From Pseudomonas baetica (GTDB taxonomy: Bacteria > Pseudomonadota > Gammaproteobacteria > Pseudomonadales > Pseudomonadaceae): 64,000 nt of DNA. Made by a program: the position numbers and the translations under genes. Below, in pieces: positions 10,468 to 20,220 of the stretch. Numbering within the stretch: the stretch's first letter is position 1; each line of letters opens with the position of its first letter. Below the pieces are notes generated by a model. The model searched no databases. It had not been told where the DNA came from and worked only from the letters and a program-made list of their open reading frames with translations. Location of the stretch: the NCBI RefSeq assembly GCF_019733355.1, contig NZ_JAIHLQ010000007.1, positions 145,970 through 209,969 of the forward strand. The letters are read 5' to 3'.

Positions 10468-12864
10468 TTAATGCGTGCTAATTCTTTCCTTAGAGTCAGA
10501 CTCACGTTTTTCGTCCTTGGCAACTATCTCCGGAGCCACATCCGGCAAGGGCTCCGGCGCGTATTGCAGCGCAATTTGCAGGACCTCGTCAATCCATTTA
10601 ACCGGTTTAATCTGCAGATCCTGCTTGATATTGTCAGGAATCTCCTTCAGATCGCGCACATTCTCTTCCGGAATAATCACAATCTTGATTCCGCCGCGGT
10701 GCGCCGCAAGCAGTTTTTCCTTCAGACCACCAATGGCCAGCACTTGACCACGCAAAGTGATTTCGCCGGTCATGGCGACATCAGCGCGCACCGGAATGCC
10801 GGTCAAGGCCGAAACCAATGCCGTGCACATGCCTACACCCGCGCTCGGTCCATCTTTCGGGGTCGCCCCTTCCGGCATGTGGATGTGTGTGTCGCGCTTC
10901 TCGTGGAAGTCCAAAGGAATGCCTAGACTCTTCGCACGGCTGCGCACCACGGTCAGGGCAGCAGTGATCGATTCGACCATTACATCGCCCAGCGAACCAG
11001 TCTTGATCAACTGGCCTTTACCTGGCACAACAGCGGCTTCAATGGTTAGCAATTCGCCCCCCACCTGAGTCCAGGCAAGGCCAGTAACCTGACCGATCTG
11101 ATCCTGCTGCTCGGCCAGACCGTAGCGGAATTTGCGCACACCGAGGAAGTGTTCCAGCAAGTCTGCTGTCACTTTCACCGAGAAGCGTTTTTCCATCGCG
11201 TGCTCTTTAACGGCCTTGCGGCAGACCTTGGCGATCTGACGTTCAAGGCCACGCACACCGGCTTCACGGGTGTAGTAGCGGATGATGTCGCGGATCGCCT
11301 CTTCGTCGAATTCCAGCTCGCCTTTCTTCAGACCATTGGCAGTGATCTGCTTTGGCGACAGGTATTTGACCGCAATGTTGATCTTCTCGTCTTCGGTGTA
11401 GCCCGGCAGACGGATGACTTCCATCCGGTCCAGCAGCGCCGGCGGGATGTTCATCGAGTTGGAGGTGCACAGGAACATCACATCCGAGAGGTCGTAATCG
11501 ACTTCCAGATAGTGGTCGTTGAAGTTGTGGTTCTGCTCGGGATCGAGCACTTCCAGCAACGCCGATGCTGGATCGCCACGCATGTCGCTGCCCATTTTGT
11601 CGATTTCATCGAGCAGGAAGAGCGGGTTACGGACGCCTACCTTTGTCATCTTTTGAATCAATCTTCCGGGCATCGAACCGATGTAAGTCCGGCGGTGACC
11701 TCGAATTTCCGCTTCATCACGCACGCCACCCAAGGCCATGCGGACGAATTTACGGTTTGTGGCGTGGGCAATCGACTCCGCCAGCGAAGTTTTACCCACG
11801 CCCGGAGGACCGACCAGGCACAACACCGGGCCACGGATTTTCTTCACGCGTTTTTGTACGGCGAGGTATTCAAGGATGCGCTCCTTGACCTCTTCGAGAC
11901 CGTAGTGATCAGCATCGAGAATGTCTTCTGCGCGAGCAAGGTCCAGGCGCACTTTGCTCTGGGCCTTCCACGGCACCTGCACCAACCAGTCGATGTACGA
12001 GCGCACCACAGTGGCCTCTGCGGACATCGGCGACATTTGCTTGAGCTTGTTCAACTCGGCAGTGGCTTTGGCCAAGGCGTCTTTCGGCAGACCGGCAGCG
12101 TCGATGCGCTTTTTCAGGTCTTCGATTTCGTTGTGGCCTTCGTCGCTGTCGCCGAGTTCCTTCTGAATGGCCTTCATCTGCTCATTCAGGTAGTACTCAC
12201 GCTGACTGCGCTCCATCTGCTTTTTAACGCGACCGCGAATGCGTTTTTCGACTTGCAGCAGGTCAATCTCGGCGTCCAGCAACGCCAAGACGTGCTCAAC
12301 CCGGGCCGACAAATCGATGATTTCGAGGATTTCCTGCTTCTGCTCGATTTTCAGCGCCATGTGGGCGGCCATGGTATCGACCAGACGGCCCGGTTCTTCG
12401 ATGCTGTTGAGCGACGACAGGACTTCCGCGGGGACTTTTTTGCCCAACTGCACATATTGTTCGAACTGAGACAGCAGTGTACGCACGAACACTTCGGACT
12501 CGCGCTCGGCAGCGTCGACTTCTTCAATCAAGGAGACTTCGGCACGACAGTGGCCGTCGACTTCGCTGAAGCGCTCAACGGTACCGCGCTGCTCACCCTC
12601 GACCAGAACCTTGACGGTGCCGTCAGGCAGCTTGAGCAGCTGTAGAACAGTGGCAATGGTACCTACGCGATAGAGAGCGTCTTCACCGGGATCATCATCA
12701 GCCGGGTTTCTCTGGGCCAGCAGCAAAATCTGCTTGTCGCCCGTCATCGCTGCCTCGAGGGCTTCGATGGATTTCTCGCGCCCCACGAACAGCGGGATAA
12801 CCATGTGCGGATAAACGACGACATCACGCAATGGCAGGAGAGGCAATTCGATGGTTGTCTTCAT
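10468..12864 (-). CDS. lon: ATP-dependent protease Lon
   Basis: The 798-residue protein has the LonA layout: N-terminal substrate domain starting LPLLPLRDVVVYPHM, a long helical segment, AAA+ module with Walker A GPPGVGKTSLAES (about residue 355) and Walker B FLLDEIDKM, and the C-terminal protease domain. There the catalytic serine lies in DGPSAGVGM and the lysine in GGLKEKLLAAHRGG. Lon degrades misfolded and short-lived regulatory proteins in the cytoplasm. A sigma-32-like promoter lies about 55 bases upstream, matching its heat-shock role. It is between clpX and hupB. Confidence 0.97.
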   Translation of the reverse strand: MKTTIELPLLPLRDVVVYPHMVIPLFVGREKSIEALEAAMTGDKQILLLAQRNPADDDPGEDALYRVGTIATVLQLLKLPDGTVKVLVEGEQRGTVERFSEVDGHCRAEVSLIEEVDAAERESEVFVRTLLSQFEQYVQLGKKVPAEVLSSLNSIEEPGRLVDTMAAHMALKIEQKQEILEIIDLSARVEHVLALLDAEIDLLQVEKRIRGRVKKQMERSQREYYLNEQMKAIQKELGDSDEGHNEIEDLKKRIDAAGLPKDALAKATAELNKLKQMSPMSAEATVVRSYIDWLVQVPWKAQSKVRLDLARAEDILDADHYGLEEVKERILEYLAVQKRVKKIRGPVLCLVGPPGVGKTSLAESIAHATNRKFVRMALGGVRDEAEIRGHRRTYIGSMPGRLIQKMTKVGVRNPLFLLDEIDKMGSDMRGDPASALLEVLDPEQNHNFNDHYLEVDYDLSDVMFLCTSNSMNIPPALLDRMEVIRLPGYTEDEKINIAVKYLSPKQITANGLKKGELEFDEEAIRDIIRYYTREAGVRGLERQIAKVCRKAVKEHAMEKRFSVKVTADLLEHFLGVRKFRYGLAEQQDQIGQVTGLAWTQVGGELLTIEAAVVPGKGQLIKTGSLGDVMVESITAALTVVRSRAKSLGIPLDFHEKRDTHIHMPEGATPKDGPSAGVGMCTALVSALTGIPVRADVAMTGEITLRGQVLAIGGLKEKLLAAHRGGIKIVIIPEENVRDLKEIPDNIKQDLQIKPVKWIDEVLQIALQYAPEPLPDVAPEIVAKDEKRESDSKERISTH

Positions 12865-12922
12865 GATTTCGCCTCTACGGCGGCCATATGGCCGTAATCA
12901 GATGGAATTAAGCTTGAAACCA

Positions 12923-12951
12923 AGATGGGGGCTGCCTTGAAAAAAAACAAG
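12923..12951 (-). promoter_or_regulatory. Heat-shock (sigma-32 type) promoter of lon
   Basis: Read on the minus strand, CTTGTTT (12951-12945) and CCCCATCT (12930-12923) are separated by 14 bases. The second box equals the sigma-32 -10 consensus and the first keeps its conserved CTTG. It lies about 55 bases upstream of the lon ATG. Confidence 0.7.
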
Positions 12952-12976
12952 CGCAAAGCGGATGTAAAAAACGACT

Positions 12977-13006
12977 AAAAAAAAAGAGGCCCGAAGGCCC
13001 CTTCTT
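12977..13006 (-). terminator. Rho-independent terminator of clpX
   Basis: GGGGCC-TTC-GGGCCTC forms a GC-rich hairpin followed on the minus strand by a run of nine T. It lies 20 to 50 bases after the clpX stop, separating clpX from lon. Confidence 0.88.
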
Positions 13007-13026
13007 TGTTCCGGCAGCGTAGACGC

Positions 13027-14310
13027 TTAAGCGTCCGGTGCTGCCTTGGCAGTCGGCTCACTGTTCTCGTAGATATACAGTGGCTTGGACTTGCCTTCGA
13101 TCACACTCTCATCGATGACGACTTTGCTCACCTCGGACTGCGAGGGGATTTCGTACATCGTATCAAGCAGCACACCTTCGAGAATCGAACGCAGGCCACG
13201 GGCACCGGTTTTACGTTCCAGGGCACGCTTGGCGACCGATTTCAGCGCGTCGGAGCGGAACTCCAGATCCACGCCTTCCATCTCGAACAGCTTTGCATAC
13301 TGCTTGGTCAGAGCGTTTTTCGGCTCGGTGAGGATCTGCATCAGCGCAGCCTCGTCCAGCTCGTCCAGTGTCGCAAGGACTGGCAGACGACCGACGAATT
13401 CCGGGATCAGACCGAACTTGACCAGATCGTCAGGCTCGACTTCACGCAGGGACTCGCCGACTTTCTTGCCCTCTTCCTTGCTGCGAACTTCTGCATTGAA
13501 ACCGATGCCACCTTTGGTGGAACGATTCTGGATAACCTTCTCGAGACCCGAGAACGCACCACCGCAGATGAACAAAATGTTACGGGTGTCGACCTGCAGG
13601 AATTCCTGCTGCGGATGCTTGCGGCCACCTTGCGGCGGTACGGAAGCGACCGTGCCTTCGATCAACTTGAGCAAGGCCTGCTGCACGCCTTCACCGGAAA
13701 CGTCCCGGGTGATCGACGGGTTGTCGGACTTGCGGGAAATCTTGTCGATTTCGTCGATATAGACAATACCCATCTGGGCCTTCTCTACGTCGTAATCACA
13801 CTTCTGCAGCAGCTTCTGAATGATGTTCTCGACATCTTCACCTACGTAACCCGCCTCGGTGAGGGTGGTTGCGTCAGCGATGGTGAACGGAACGTTCAGC
13901 AAGCGGGCCAGTGTTTCGGCCAGCAGGGTTTTACCAGAGCCTGTCGGGCCGATCAGCAGGATGTTGCTCTTGCCGAGTTCGACGTCGTCAGCCTTTTTGT
14001 CACGCTGGTTCAGGCGTTTGTAGTGGTTATACACCGCTACGGCCAGAACCTTCTTCGCACGCTCTTGACCAATCACATACTGATCAAGGATGCCGCTGAT
14101 TTCTTTAGGCGAAGGCAATTTATGCGCGCTGCTTTCGGCCTGGGCTTCCTGCACCTCCTCGCGGATGATGTCATTGCACAGGTCGACGCACTCGTCGCAG
14201 ATAAAGACCGAGGGGCCGGCAATCAATTTGCGCACTTCATGCTGGCTTTTGCCACAGAAGGAGCAATAGAGCAGCTTGCCGTTGTCCTCGCCGTTGCGGG
14301 TGTCAGTCAT
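13027..14310 (-). CDS. clpX: ClpX, ATP-binding unfoldase of ClpXP
   Basis: The 427-residue protein begins with a zinc-binding domain (CSFCGK, then [10 protein letters not shown]) that recruits substrates and adaptors. An AAA+ module follows: Walker [14 protein letters not shown], Walker [10 protein letters not shown], and the pore and ClpP-binding loops. ClpX unfolds tagged proteins such as ssrA-labelled ones and feeds them to ClpP. A start at 14343 is possible in frame, but the ATG at 14310 (MTDTRNGED) gives the family's normal length. It is directly downstream of clpP, as in most proteobacteria. Confidence 0.97.
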   Translation of the reverse strand: MTDTRNGEDNGKLLYCSFCGKSQHEVRKLIAGPSVFICDECVDLCNDIIREEVQEAQAESSAHKLPSPKEISGILDQYVIGQERAKKVLAVAVYNHYKRLNQRDKKADDVELGKSNILLIGPTGSGKTLLAETLARLLNVPFTIADATTLTEAGYVGEDVENIIQKLLQKCDYDVEKAQMGIVYIDEIDKISRKSDNPSITRDVSGEGVQQALLKLIEGTVASVPPQGGRKHPQQEFLQVDTRNILFICGGAFSGLEKVIQNRSTKGGIGFNAEVRSKEEGKKVGESLREVEPDDLVKFGLIPEFVGRLPVLATLDELDEAALMQILTEPKNALTKQYAKLFEMEGVDLEFRSDALKSVAKRALERKTGARGLRSILEGVLLDTMYEIPSQSEVSKVVIDESVIEGKSKPLYIYENSEPTAKAAPDA

Positions 14311-14422
14311 TCGTTCGATCCAAATCCGATAGGCTTGCAACACAAGATGAAGGCTATTGCGGGCTTTTTCAAGCCCGCCGCTGATCAGACGCGCCGACCA
14401 AGCCTATTTTGAGCTGCTTATT

Positions 14423-15058
14423 TTAAGCTGGGCGCTGGTTGATCACTTCGTCGATCAAGCCATATTCCTTCGCAGCTTCTGCACTCATGAAGTTATCGCG
14501 GTTGGTATCGCGCTCGATTTCTTCAAGGGTACGACCGCTGTGCTTGGCCATCAGCGTGTTCAGGCGCTCGCGAATAAAGAGGATTTCCTTGGCATGGATT
14601 TCGATATCCGATGCCTGCCCCTGGAAACCACCCAGTGGCTGGTGAATCATCACGCGCGAGTTCGGCAGGCAAAAACGCTTGCCTGGAGCACCGGCGGTCA
14701 ACAAGAACGCGCCCATGCTGCATGCCTGACCGATGCAAGTGGTCGATACGTTGGGTTTGATGAACTGCATGGTGTCGTAAATCGACATGCCCGCTGTCAC
14801 CGAACCGCCCGGGGAGTTGATATAGAGATGGATGTCCTTGTCCGGGTTTTCCGCTTCAAGGAACAGCAGTTGCGCACAGATCAGATTGGCCATGTAGTCC
14901 TCTACCGGACCAACCAGAAAGATCACTCGTTCCTTGAGCAGGCGCGAGTAGATGTCATAGGCGCGTTCGCCACGAGCAGATTGCTCGACAACCATAGGGA
15001 CCAGGCCGCCTGCGGCCTGGATATCAGAGTTCTGCTGAATATACGAATTACGGAACAT
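14423..15058 (-). CDS. clpP: ClpP, ATP-dependent Clp protease proteolytic subunit
   Basis: The 211-residue serine protease has the full ClpP signature: the catalytic serine in [11 protein letters not shown], the histidine in [10 protein letters not shown], and the aspartate in the [15 protein letters not shown] region. The short N-terminal part before [17 protein letters not shown] is a propeptide removed on assembly in known ClpPs. ClpP forms a barrel of two seven-membered rings that degrades proteins delivered by ClpX or ClpA. It lies between tig and clpX on the same strand; the three genes often share transcripts. Confidence 0.97.
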   Translation of the reverse strand: MFRNSYIQQNSDIQAAGGLVPMVVEQSARGERAYDIYSRLLKERVIFLVGPVEDYMANLICAQLLFLEAENPDKDIHLYINSPGGSVTAGMSIYDTMQFIKPNVSTTCIGQACSMGAFLLTAGAPGKRFCLPNSRVMIHQPLGGFQGQASDIEIHAKEILFIRERLNTLMAKHSGRTLEEIERDTNRDNFMSAEAAKEYGLIDEVINQRPA

Positions 15059-15097
15059 GCTCTGCAGTCACTCCCAAATAGTTATGTCTTGAATACG

Positions 15098-15125
15098 CAT
15101 AAGCCAGCTCGAGAGCTGGCTTATG
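15098..15125. terminator. Perfect 28-base palindrome between tig and clpP
   Basis: CATAAGCCAGCTCG and its exact reverse complement abut with no loop bases. There is no good T-run on the minus strand, so it is more likely a partial terminator or processing/stability hairpin in the tig-clpP transcript. Confidence 0.55.
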
Positions 15126-15151
15126 GTGTGCACTTCTTAACGCAAAAACAA

Positions 15152-16462
15152 TCAGTCGGCTGTTGGAGCTTCTACCGGCTTGACCGCTTCTTCGTAAGAG
15201 ACCGATTTGTCGGTCACGCTAGCTTTCTGCAGAACAGTATCCACAACTTGTTCTTCCAGCACAACCGAACGAACCTCGTTCAGTTGTTGGTCGTTCTTGT
15301 AGTACCACGACACGACCTGCTCAGGCTCTTGGTAAGCCGAAGCCATTTCCTGAATCATTTCACGAACACGGGCATCGTCAGGCTTGAGGTCGAACTGCTT
15401 GACCACTTCAGCCACGATCAGACCCAGCACTACGCGGCGCTTAGCTTGCTCTTCGAACAGCTCGGCCGGCAGTTGGTCAGGCTTGATGTTGCCACCGAAC
15501 TGCTGAACAGCCTGCACGCGCAGACGGTCAACTTCATTGGACAGCAGAGCCTTAGGCACTTCGATCGGGTTGGTGGCCAGCAGACCGTCCATTACCTGAT
15601 TTTTCACCTTGGATTTGATCGCCTGACGCAGTTCACGCTCCATGTTCTTGCGAACTTCGGTGCGGAAGCCGTCGATGCCGCTTTCCTTGATACCGAATTG
15701 AGCGAAGAACTCTTCGTTCAACTCAGGCAGCTTTGGCTCGGAGACAGTGTTGACAGTCACGGTGAACTCAGCGGTTTTACCCGCCAGATCCAGGTTCTGA
15801 TAGTCCTCAGGGAAGGTCAGGTTCAGAACGCGCTCTTCGCCCGCCTTAGCGCCCACCAGGCCTTCTTCGAAGCCCGGGATCATGCGGCCGGAACCCAGAA
15901 CCAGCTGAGTACCTTTGGCGGAGCCACCTGCAAACACTTCGCCATCAACCTTGCCAACGAAATCGATGTTCAGTTGGTCTTCGTTCTGGGCAGCACGATC
16001 AGCCACTTCAAAACGGGTGTTCTGCTTGCGCAGGATGTCGAGCATTTTGTCCAGGTCAGCGTCAGCCACGTCAGCGCTCAGGCGCTCAACGGTGATGCCT
16101 TCGAAACCGGCAACGGTGAACTCAGGGAACACTTCGAATACAGCAACGTATTCCAGATCCTTGCCAGCTTCGAGCGATTTAGGCTCGATCGAAGGCGAAC
16201 CAGCCGGGTTCAGCTTCTGCTCAACCACAGCTTCATAGAAGGAGGACTGGATGACATCACCAACAGCTTCCTGGCGAGCGTCAGCACCGAAACGGCGCTT
16301 GATTTCGCTCATTGGCACTTTGCCTGGACGGAAGCCAGCAATCTTGGCCTTTTGGGCAGTCTGCTGCAGACGCTTGTTGACCTGGCTCTCAATGCGCTCA
16401 GCCGGCACGGTGACGCTCATGCGGCGCTCAAGAGCAGTAGTATTTTCAACAGAAACTTGCAT
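15152..16462 (-). CDS. tig: Trigger factor
   Basis: The 436-residue ribosome-associated chaperone carries the ribosome-binding signature [17 protein letters not shown] (about residues 43-59) in its N-terminal domain. A central FKBP-type isomerase domain includes [14 protein letters not shown] and [14 protein letters not shown], and a long helical C-terminal cradle follows. It shields nascent chains as they leave the ribosome. A longer frame runs to 16525, but the ATG at 16462 has GAGGAATATCC upstream and gives the standard N-terminus [14 protein letters not shown]. It heads the tig-clpP-clpX-lon block. Confidence 0.96.
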   Translation of the reverse strand: MQVSVENTTALERRMSVTVPAERIESQVNKRLQQTAQKAKIAGFRPGKVPMSEIKRRFGADARQEAVGDVIQSSFYEAVVEQKLNPAGSPSIEPKSLEAGKDLEYVAVFEVFPEFTVAGFEGITVERLSADVADADLDKMLDILRKQNTRFEVADRAAQNEDQLNIDFVGKVDGEVFAGGSAKGTQLVLGSGRMIPGFEEGLVGAKAGEERVLNLTFPEDYQNLDLAGKTAEFTVTVNTVSEPKLPELNEEFFAQFGIKESGIDGFRTEVRKNMERELRQAIKSKVKNQVMDGLLATNPIEVPKALLSNEVDRLRVQAVQQFGGNIKPDQLPAELFEEQAKRRVVLGLIVAEVVKQFDLKPDDARVREMIQEMASAYQEPEQVVSWYYKNDQQLNEVRSVVLEEQVVDTVLQKASVTDKSVSYEEAVKPVEAPTAD

Positions 16463-16864
16463 GGATATTCCTCGTTGCACAGACGTTAGCCGGCCGTTTC
16501 CGACCCCAGAATCAAGGGCATGCATTCTAGTGGGTCAAACTCAAGAAGTCACCCTACTGAAAACGGGTAAAAAAACAGCAGGCAATTTATAGGGACCGTT
16601 GCACGAATGCGTCGCGCCCCACAGGCGAATACAACCAATCACGCCAGGGCTCCGCGCCGATCTCCTCTATATATAGAAGAGACCGCCAATCACGCCCTGA
16701 CGGCCGACCCTGCAAGCAAGCCCGGCGAGCAGCACAGAATCATCGAGCAACATAAACACGACGAAACGCCCCACTCCTGCGAATCGAAGCCGGCAATCGC
16801 CAAGTCTTCAAATCGCTAAAACAAAAAAGGCGCCAGACTGTTAAATCTGGCGCCTTTCGAAATA
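16463..16864. other. Intergenic region of about 400 bases upstream of tig
   Basis: It holds the tig promoter region, the terminator of the tRNA transcript at its right end, and a short near-palindrome around CTCTATATATAGAAGAG (16669-16685). No gene is supported. Confidence 0.5.
16823..16859 (-). terminator. Terminator after the distal tRNA-His
   Basis: GGCGCCAGA and TCTGGCGCC form a strong stem, followed on the minus strand by a T-run. The same hairpin recurs after the other tRNA-His. Confidence 0.85.
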
Positions 16865-16941
16865 TGGGGTGGACGATGGGGATCGAACCCACGACAACGG
16901 GAGTCACAATCCCGTGCTCTACCAACTGAGCTACGCCCACC
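16865..16941 (-). tRNA. tRNA-His (GTG), distal copy
   Basis: The minus strand folds into a full cloverleaf with the G-1:C73 pair unique to tRNA-His, anticodon loop TTGTGAC and encoded CCA. It is a duplicate of the tRNA at 17159-17235, offset by 294 bases. Confidence 0.95.
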
Positions 16942-17016
16942 ATATTGCGTAACAAAAAAGCCAAACAACTTCTTTGTTGAACCTCACCCGCCCGAAGACA
17001 TGAATGAAGCTTTAAT

Positions 17017-17101
17017 TGGTGCGGATGAAGAGACTCGAACTCTTACGCCTCGCGGCGCTGGAACCTAAATCCAGTGTGTCTACCAATTCCACCACATCCG
17101 C
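17017..17101 (-). tRNA. tRNA-Leu (TAG)
   Basis: This 85-nt class II tRNA has a long variable arm. The anticodon stem CTGGA/TCCAG encloses TTTAGGT, giving anticodon TAG. Acceptor GCGGATG pairs with CATCCGC, followed by A and CCA. It lies between the two tRNA-His copies. Confidence 0.95.
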
Positions 17102-17119
17102 GGATCAAGCTTTTAAAGC

Positions 17120-17152
17120 AAAGGCGCCAGACTGTTACATCTGGCGCCTTTC
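17120..17152 (-). terminator. Hairpin after the proximal tRNA-His
   Basis: It has the same GGCGCCAGA/TCTGGCGCC stem as at 16823-16859, differing by one loop base. Only a short T-run follows, so it may let transcription pass or serve as a processing signal. Confidence 0.75.
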
Positions 17153-17158
17153 GAAATA

Positions 17159-17235
17159 TGGGGTGGACGATGGGGATCGAACCCACGACAACGGGAGTCA
17201 CAATCCCGTGCTCTACCAACTGAGCTACGCCCACC
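17159..17235 (-). tRNA. tRNA-His (GTG), proximal copy
   Basis: It is identical to the distal copy across the mature tRNA, with the same G-1, GTG anticodon and CCA. It is the second gene of the cluster in transcription order. Confidence 0.95.
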
Positions 17236-17266
17236 ATATCGCGTTACTTGTGCCAAAGCTGCCTAA

Positions 17267-17343
17267 TGGCGCACCCGGCAGGACTCGAACCTGCGACCAT
17301 CCGCTTAGAAGGCGGATGCTCTATCCAGCTGAGCTACGGGCGC
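17267..17343 (-). tRNA. tRNA-Arg (TCT)
   Basis: The 77-nt cloverleaf has acceptor GCGCCCG/CGGGTGC, anticodon loop CTTCTAA (anticodon TCT, reading AGA) and encoded CCA. It is first in the transcribed order Arg-His-Leu-His; its promoter should lie in the AT-rich gap before folD. Confidence 0.95.
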
Positions 17344-17618
17344 CTTATTAATCTGTACTCTTAAAGGACTACAAACTAAGTGCTTTCCAGTGTCGCAGAA
17401 CCTTGATTCCGCTCCACCTTCTTAACCAGTGCTAGGCTGTGCCCGACAAGTGCGACGAATAGTATAGAGCGCTCCGGATGTCGTCAAATCCTTTTTAAAA
17501 AAAATTCATTTAATTAAAGGAGTTAGAGGAATTTGCTGACCAAGCGCCTTTGCCGTCAACGCTCGACATGCGAGAATGCGTTCTCTTTTTTTCCCCTCTC
17601 GATGGTTAATCACGCGCA

Positions 17619-18473
17619 ATGACTGCACAACTAATCGACGGCAAATCGATCGCCGCCAGCCTGCGCCAGCAGATCGCCAAACGAGTTGCCGAGCGTCGCC
17701 AGCAAGGCCTGCGCACTCCCGGCCTCGCGGTGATCCTGGTCGGCAGCGATCCTGCCTCTCAGGTTTATGTCTCGCACAAGCGTAAAGACTGTGAAGAGGT
17801 CGGTTTCCTCTCTCAAGCCTACGACCTGCCCTCTGAAACCACGCAAGAAGCGTTGACCGATCTGATTGATCGCCTCAACGACGACCCGGCAATCGACGGC
17901 ATTCTGTTGCAACTGCCGCTGCCCGAGCATCTGGATGCCTCCAAACTGCTGGAGCGCATTCGCCCGGACAAAGACGTCGACGGCTTCCATCCTTATAACG
18001 TCGGGCGTCTGGCCCAACGTATCCCTCTGCTGCGTCCGTGCACCCCTAAAGGCATCATTACTTTGCTGGAAAGCACAGGCGTTGATCTTTACGGACTGGA
18101 CGCAGTTGTGGTCGGCGCCTCCAACATCGTCGGTCGCCCGATGGCGATGGAGCTGTTACTGGCCGGCTGTACCGTGACCGTGACCCATCGCTTCACCAAG
18201 GATCTGGCCGAGCACGTCGGCCGTGCTGATCTGGTCGTTGTGGCTGCCGGCAAGCCGGGCCTGGTCAAAGGCGAGTGGATCAAGGAAGGCGCGATCGTAA
18301 TCGATGTCGGAATCAACCGTCAGGACGACGGCAAACTGGTCGGTGACGTTGTCTACGAAACCGCCCTGCCCCGCGCTGGCTGGATCACGCCGGTACCGGG
18401 TGGCGTCGGCCCGATGACCCGTGCCTGCCTGCTGGAAAACACCCTCTACGCAGCGGAAACCCTGCACGCCTGA
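17619..18473 (+). CDS. folD: FolD, methylene-THF dehydrogenase / methenyl-THF cyclohydrolase
   Basis: The 284-residue bifunctional enzyme interconverts one-carbon tetrahydrofolate derivatives using NADP. It contains the two family signatures, [14 protein letters not shown] leading to [13 protein letters not shown], and [18 protein letters not shown] near the end. The catalytic lysine sits in [13 protein letters not shown] (about K54), and the nucleotide-binding part has [14 protein letters not shown]. It is transcribed away from the tRNA cluster and ends in a strong terminator. Confidence 0.97.
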   Translation: MTAQLIDGKSIAASLRQQIAKRVAERRQQGLRTPGLAVILVGSDPASQVYVSHKRKDCEEVGFLSQAYDLPSETTQEALTDLIDRLNDDPAIDGILLQLPLPEHLDASKLLERIRPDKDVDGFHPYNVGRLAQRIPLLRPCTPKGIITLLESTGVDLYGLDAVVVGASNIVGRPMAMELLLAGCTVTVTHRFTKDLAEHVGRADLVVVAAGKPGLVKGEWIKEGAIVIDVGINRQDDGKLVGDVVYETALPRAGWITPVPGGVGPMTRACLLENTLYAAETLHA

Positions 18474-18507
18474 GTGGTATTTTTCACGCGCTAGCAATAC
18501 CCCCGAG

Positions 18508-18531
18508 AACCCCGCCGCGTGCGGGGTTTTT
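18508..18531 (+). terminator. Rho-independent terminator of folD
   Basis: AACCCCGC and GCGGGGTT pair across a short loop, followed by TTT. It lies about 35 bases after the folD stop. Confidence 0.85.
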
Positions 18532-18715
18532 CATGCCTGAGAAAAAACTGTAACCGTTCGCCGGAAACCCCTATTTCTACAGGCCTTTTCACAAGATTTT
18601 CAGGCCACTCAAACAACCATCGACAGTTATTCAGCCATACTCCTAAAATGCGACGCTTTTAAGAAATAACCCGTTACAAACTAACGGAATATCCAACCTT
18701 TATGAGTTCGCCCGC

Positions 18716-19654
18716 GTGAAAATTCGTCTTTCGATTCTGAGCCTGTTTTTTGCACTTACAGGCACATTCATCACGCCATCGATCAATGCCGCGCAAACCA
18801 TCGCTGCCCCCCGTGACGCTTCGCAATTGAAGATCGCCTCTGGTAGCGCCCTGCTCATGGATATGCAGACCCAAAAAGTCATTTATTCCAGCAACCCTGA
18901 CGTGATTGTGCCGATCGCTTCCGTCAGCAAGCTGATGACTGGCCTGGTGGTGGTTGAAGCCCGACAGAACATGGACGAATGGATCAATGTCGATATCAGC
19001 AATACGCCGGAAATGAAGGGCGTGTTCTCCCGAGTCAAACTCAAGAGTGAACTGCCGCGCCGCGAGATGCTGTTGATTGCTCTGATGTCTTCGGAAAACC
19101 GTGCGGCCGCCAGCCTCGCGCATCACTACCCGGGCGGTTACGCAGCCTTTATCGCGGCGATGAACGCCAAGGCCAAGGCGCTGGGCATGACCAACACGCA
19201 CTTCGTCGAGCCGACCGGTTTGTCTGAGCGCAACGTGTCGACTGCCCGTGACTTGAGCAAGTTGCTGGTAGCCGCCAGCAAGTACCCGATCCTCAGCGAA
19301 CTCACCACCACCAAGGAAAAGACCGTCTCTTTCCGTAAACCCAATTACACACTGGGCTTTCGCAATACCGATCACTTGGTCAATAAGGCCGACTGGGACA
19401 TCAAGATCACCAAAACCGGCTTCACCAATCCTGCCGGTCATTGCCTGGTACTGGTAACGAAAATGGGCAACCGCCCGGTCGCGCTGGTGATTCTCGACGC
19501 GTTTGGCAAATACACCCATTTTGCCGATGCTAGCCGCATCCGCAGTTGGGTGGAAACCGGCAGGAGCGCTAGCGTTCCAGCGGCGGCTCAACAGTACAAA
19601 GCCGACAAAAACCTCAAGGCGCGCCAGAGTGGCGTGGTCGAAGCCTCCAAGTAA
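18716..19654 (+). CDS. pbpG: D-alanyl-D-alanine endopeptidase (PBP7 type)
   Basis: The 312-residue penicillin-binding protein has an N-terminal signal peptide ending near NAAQT. The three serine-peptidase motifs are all present: SVSK in [11 protein letters not shown] (active-site serine), SEN in LMSSENRAA, and KTG in [13 protein letters not shown]. Low-molecular-weight PBPs of this group cut DD-crosslinks in periplasmic peptidoglycan. The apparent start is a GTG; an ATG 14 bases upstream is in another frame and hits a stop overlapping this GTG. It is a single gene with its own terminator. Confidence 0.93.
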   Translation: MKIRLSILSLFFALTGTFITPSINAAQTIAAPRDASQLKIASGSALLMDMQTQKVIYSSNPDVIVPIASVSKLMTGLVVVEARQNMDEWINVDISNTPEMKGVFSRVKLKSELPRREMLLIALMSSENRAAASLAHHYPGGYAAFIAAMNAKAKALGMTNTHFVEPTGLSERNVSTARDLSKLLVAASKYPILSELTTTKEKTVSFRKPNYTLGFRNTDHLVNKADWDIKITKTGFTNPAGHCLVLVTKMGNRPVALVILDAFGKYTHFADASRIRSWVETGRSASVPAAAQQYKADKNLKARQSGVVEASK

Positions 19655-19667
19655 TTCGCGCCATAAG

Positions 19668-19698
19668 GAAAAGCCCCGAAATTTCGGGGCTTTTTCTC
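19668..19698 (+). terminator. Terminator of pbpG
   Basis: AAAGCCCCGAAA and TTTCGGGGCTTT pair perfectly and are followed by TT. The A-run on the left also lets it work for the minus-strand gene. Confidence 0.9.
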
Positions 19699-19707
19699 AT
19701 CTGCACA

Positions 19708-19914
19708 TCAGTCGTTAGGCAGCGGCATCTCGTCGTCATCAGGAATCCCGTCACCGGCACTCGGATCCCGCGCAGGCTGCGGCGTAACTACATTGGGTCG
19801 CGCCAACGGATCACGCAGCGGGCTCTCAGGATCCAGCACCGGGTCCACTTCCTGTTCAGGCGTGGTCGGCACACTGTCGGGCTTTTGGTCATCGAAGCTT
19901 GAATCGGTACTCAT
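19708..19914 (-). CDS. Small acidic, proline-rich protein (second of a pair)
   Basis: The 68-residue protein begins MSTDSSFDDQKPDS and is rich in Asp, Pro and Ser, with a DPxxDPESPLRDP pattern and an acidic end (IPDDDEMPLPND). No hydrophobic core or helix-forming stretch is visible, so it is probably disordered. The ATG at 19914 has GAGG at good spacing; a GTG two codons earlier is less likely. It follows a similar gene with a 12-base gap. Function is unknown. Confidence 0.65.
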   Translation of the reverse strand: MSTDSSFDDQKPDSVPTTPEQEVDPVLDPESPLRDPLARPNVVTPQPARDPSAGDGIPDDDEMPLPND

Positions 19915-19926
19915 ACGCACCTCGCA

Positions 19927-20133
19927 TCAAGGTTTGAGATCGGCTAACGGATCGTAGGGCTGGGCCGGTTTGGTGTCGTCTTCGCCAGGCTTCACATCTT
20001 TGGGCGCCTTTGCAGGGCCAATGGGGTCGACTTGCGGATCTTCGAGATCCGGCGAGTCGGGATCGAACCCCAGATCGTTACCTGAAGAATGCTCAGAAGA
20101 ATGCGGGCCTTTCGGGGATGGGGAATCTGTCAT
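19927..20133 (-). CDS. Small acidic, proline-rich protein (first of a pair)
   Basis: This too is 68 residues, starting MTDSPSPKGPHSSEH and containing DPDSPDLEDPQVDP and YDPLADLKP. The composition is like that of its downstream neighbour, suggesting two members of one family or a diverged duplication. A textbook AGGAGG precedes the ATG by five bases, so it is clearly translated. It is likely disordered; no function is recognised. Confidence 0.72.
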   Translation of the reverse strand: MTDSPSPKGPHSSEHSSGNDLGFDPDSPDLEDPQVDPIGPAKAPKDVKPGEDDTKPAQPYDPLADLKP

Positions 20134-20220
20134 GTTGCCTCCTGATTCACCCGTAAAACCGGGCTATAACCCTAAGAGGCTGGCCGGGCGCAGTCGTGCC
20201 CGGCAGATGACGAATGGAGC

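Noticed and set aside
14357..16489. 710-residue open frame opposite tig and clpP
   Set aside because: Antisense shadow across two known genes with no protein-like motifs.
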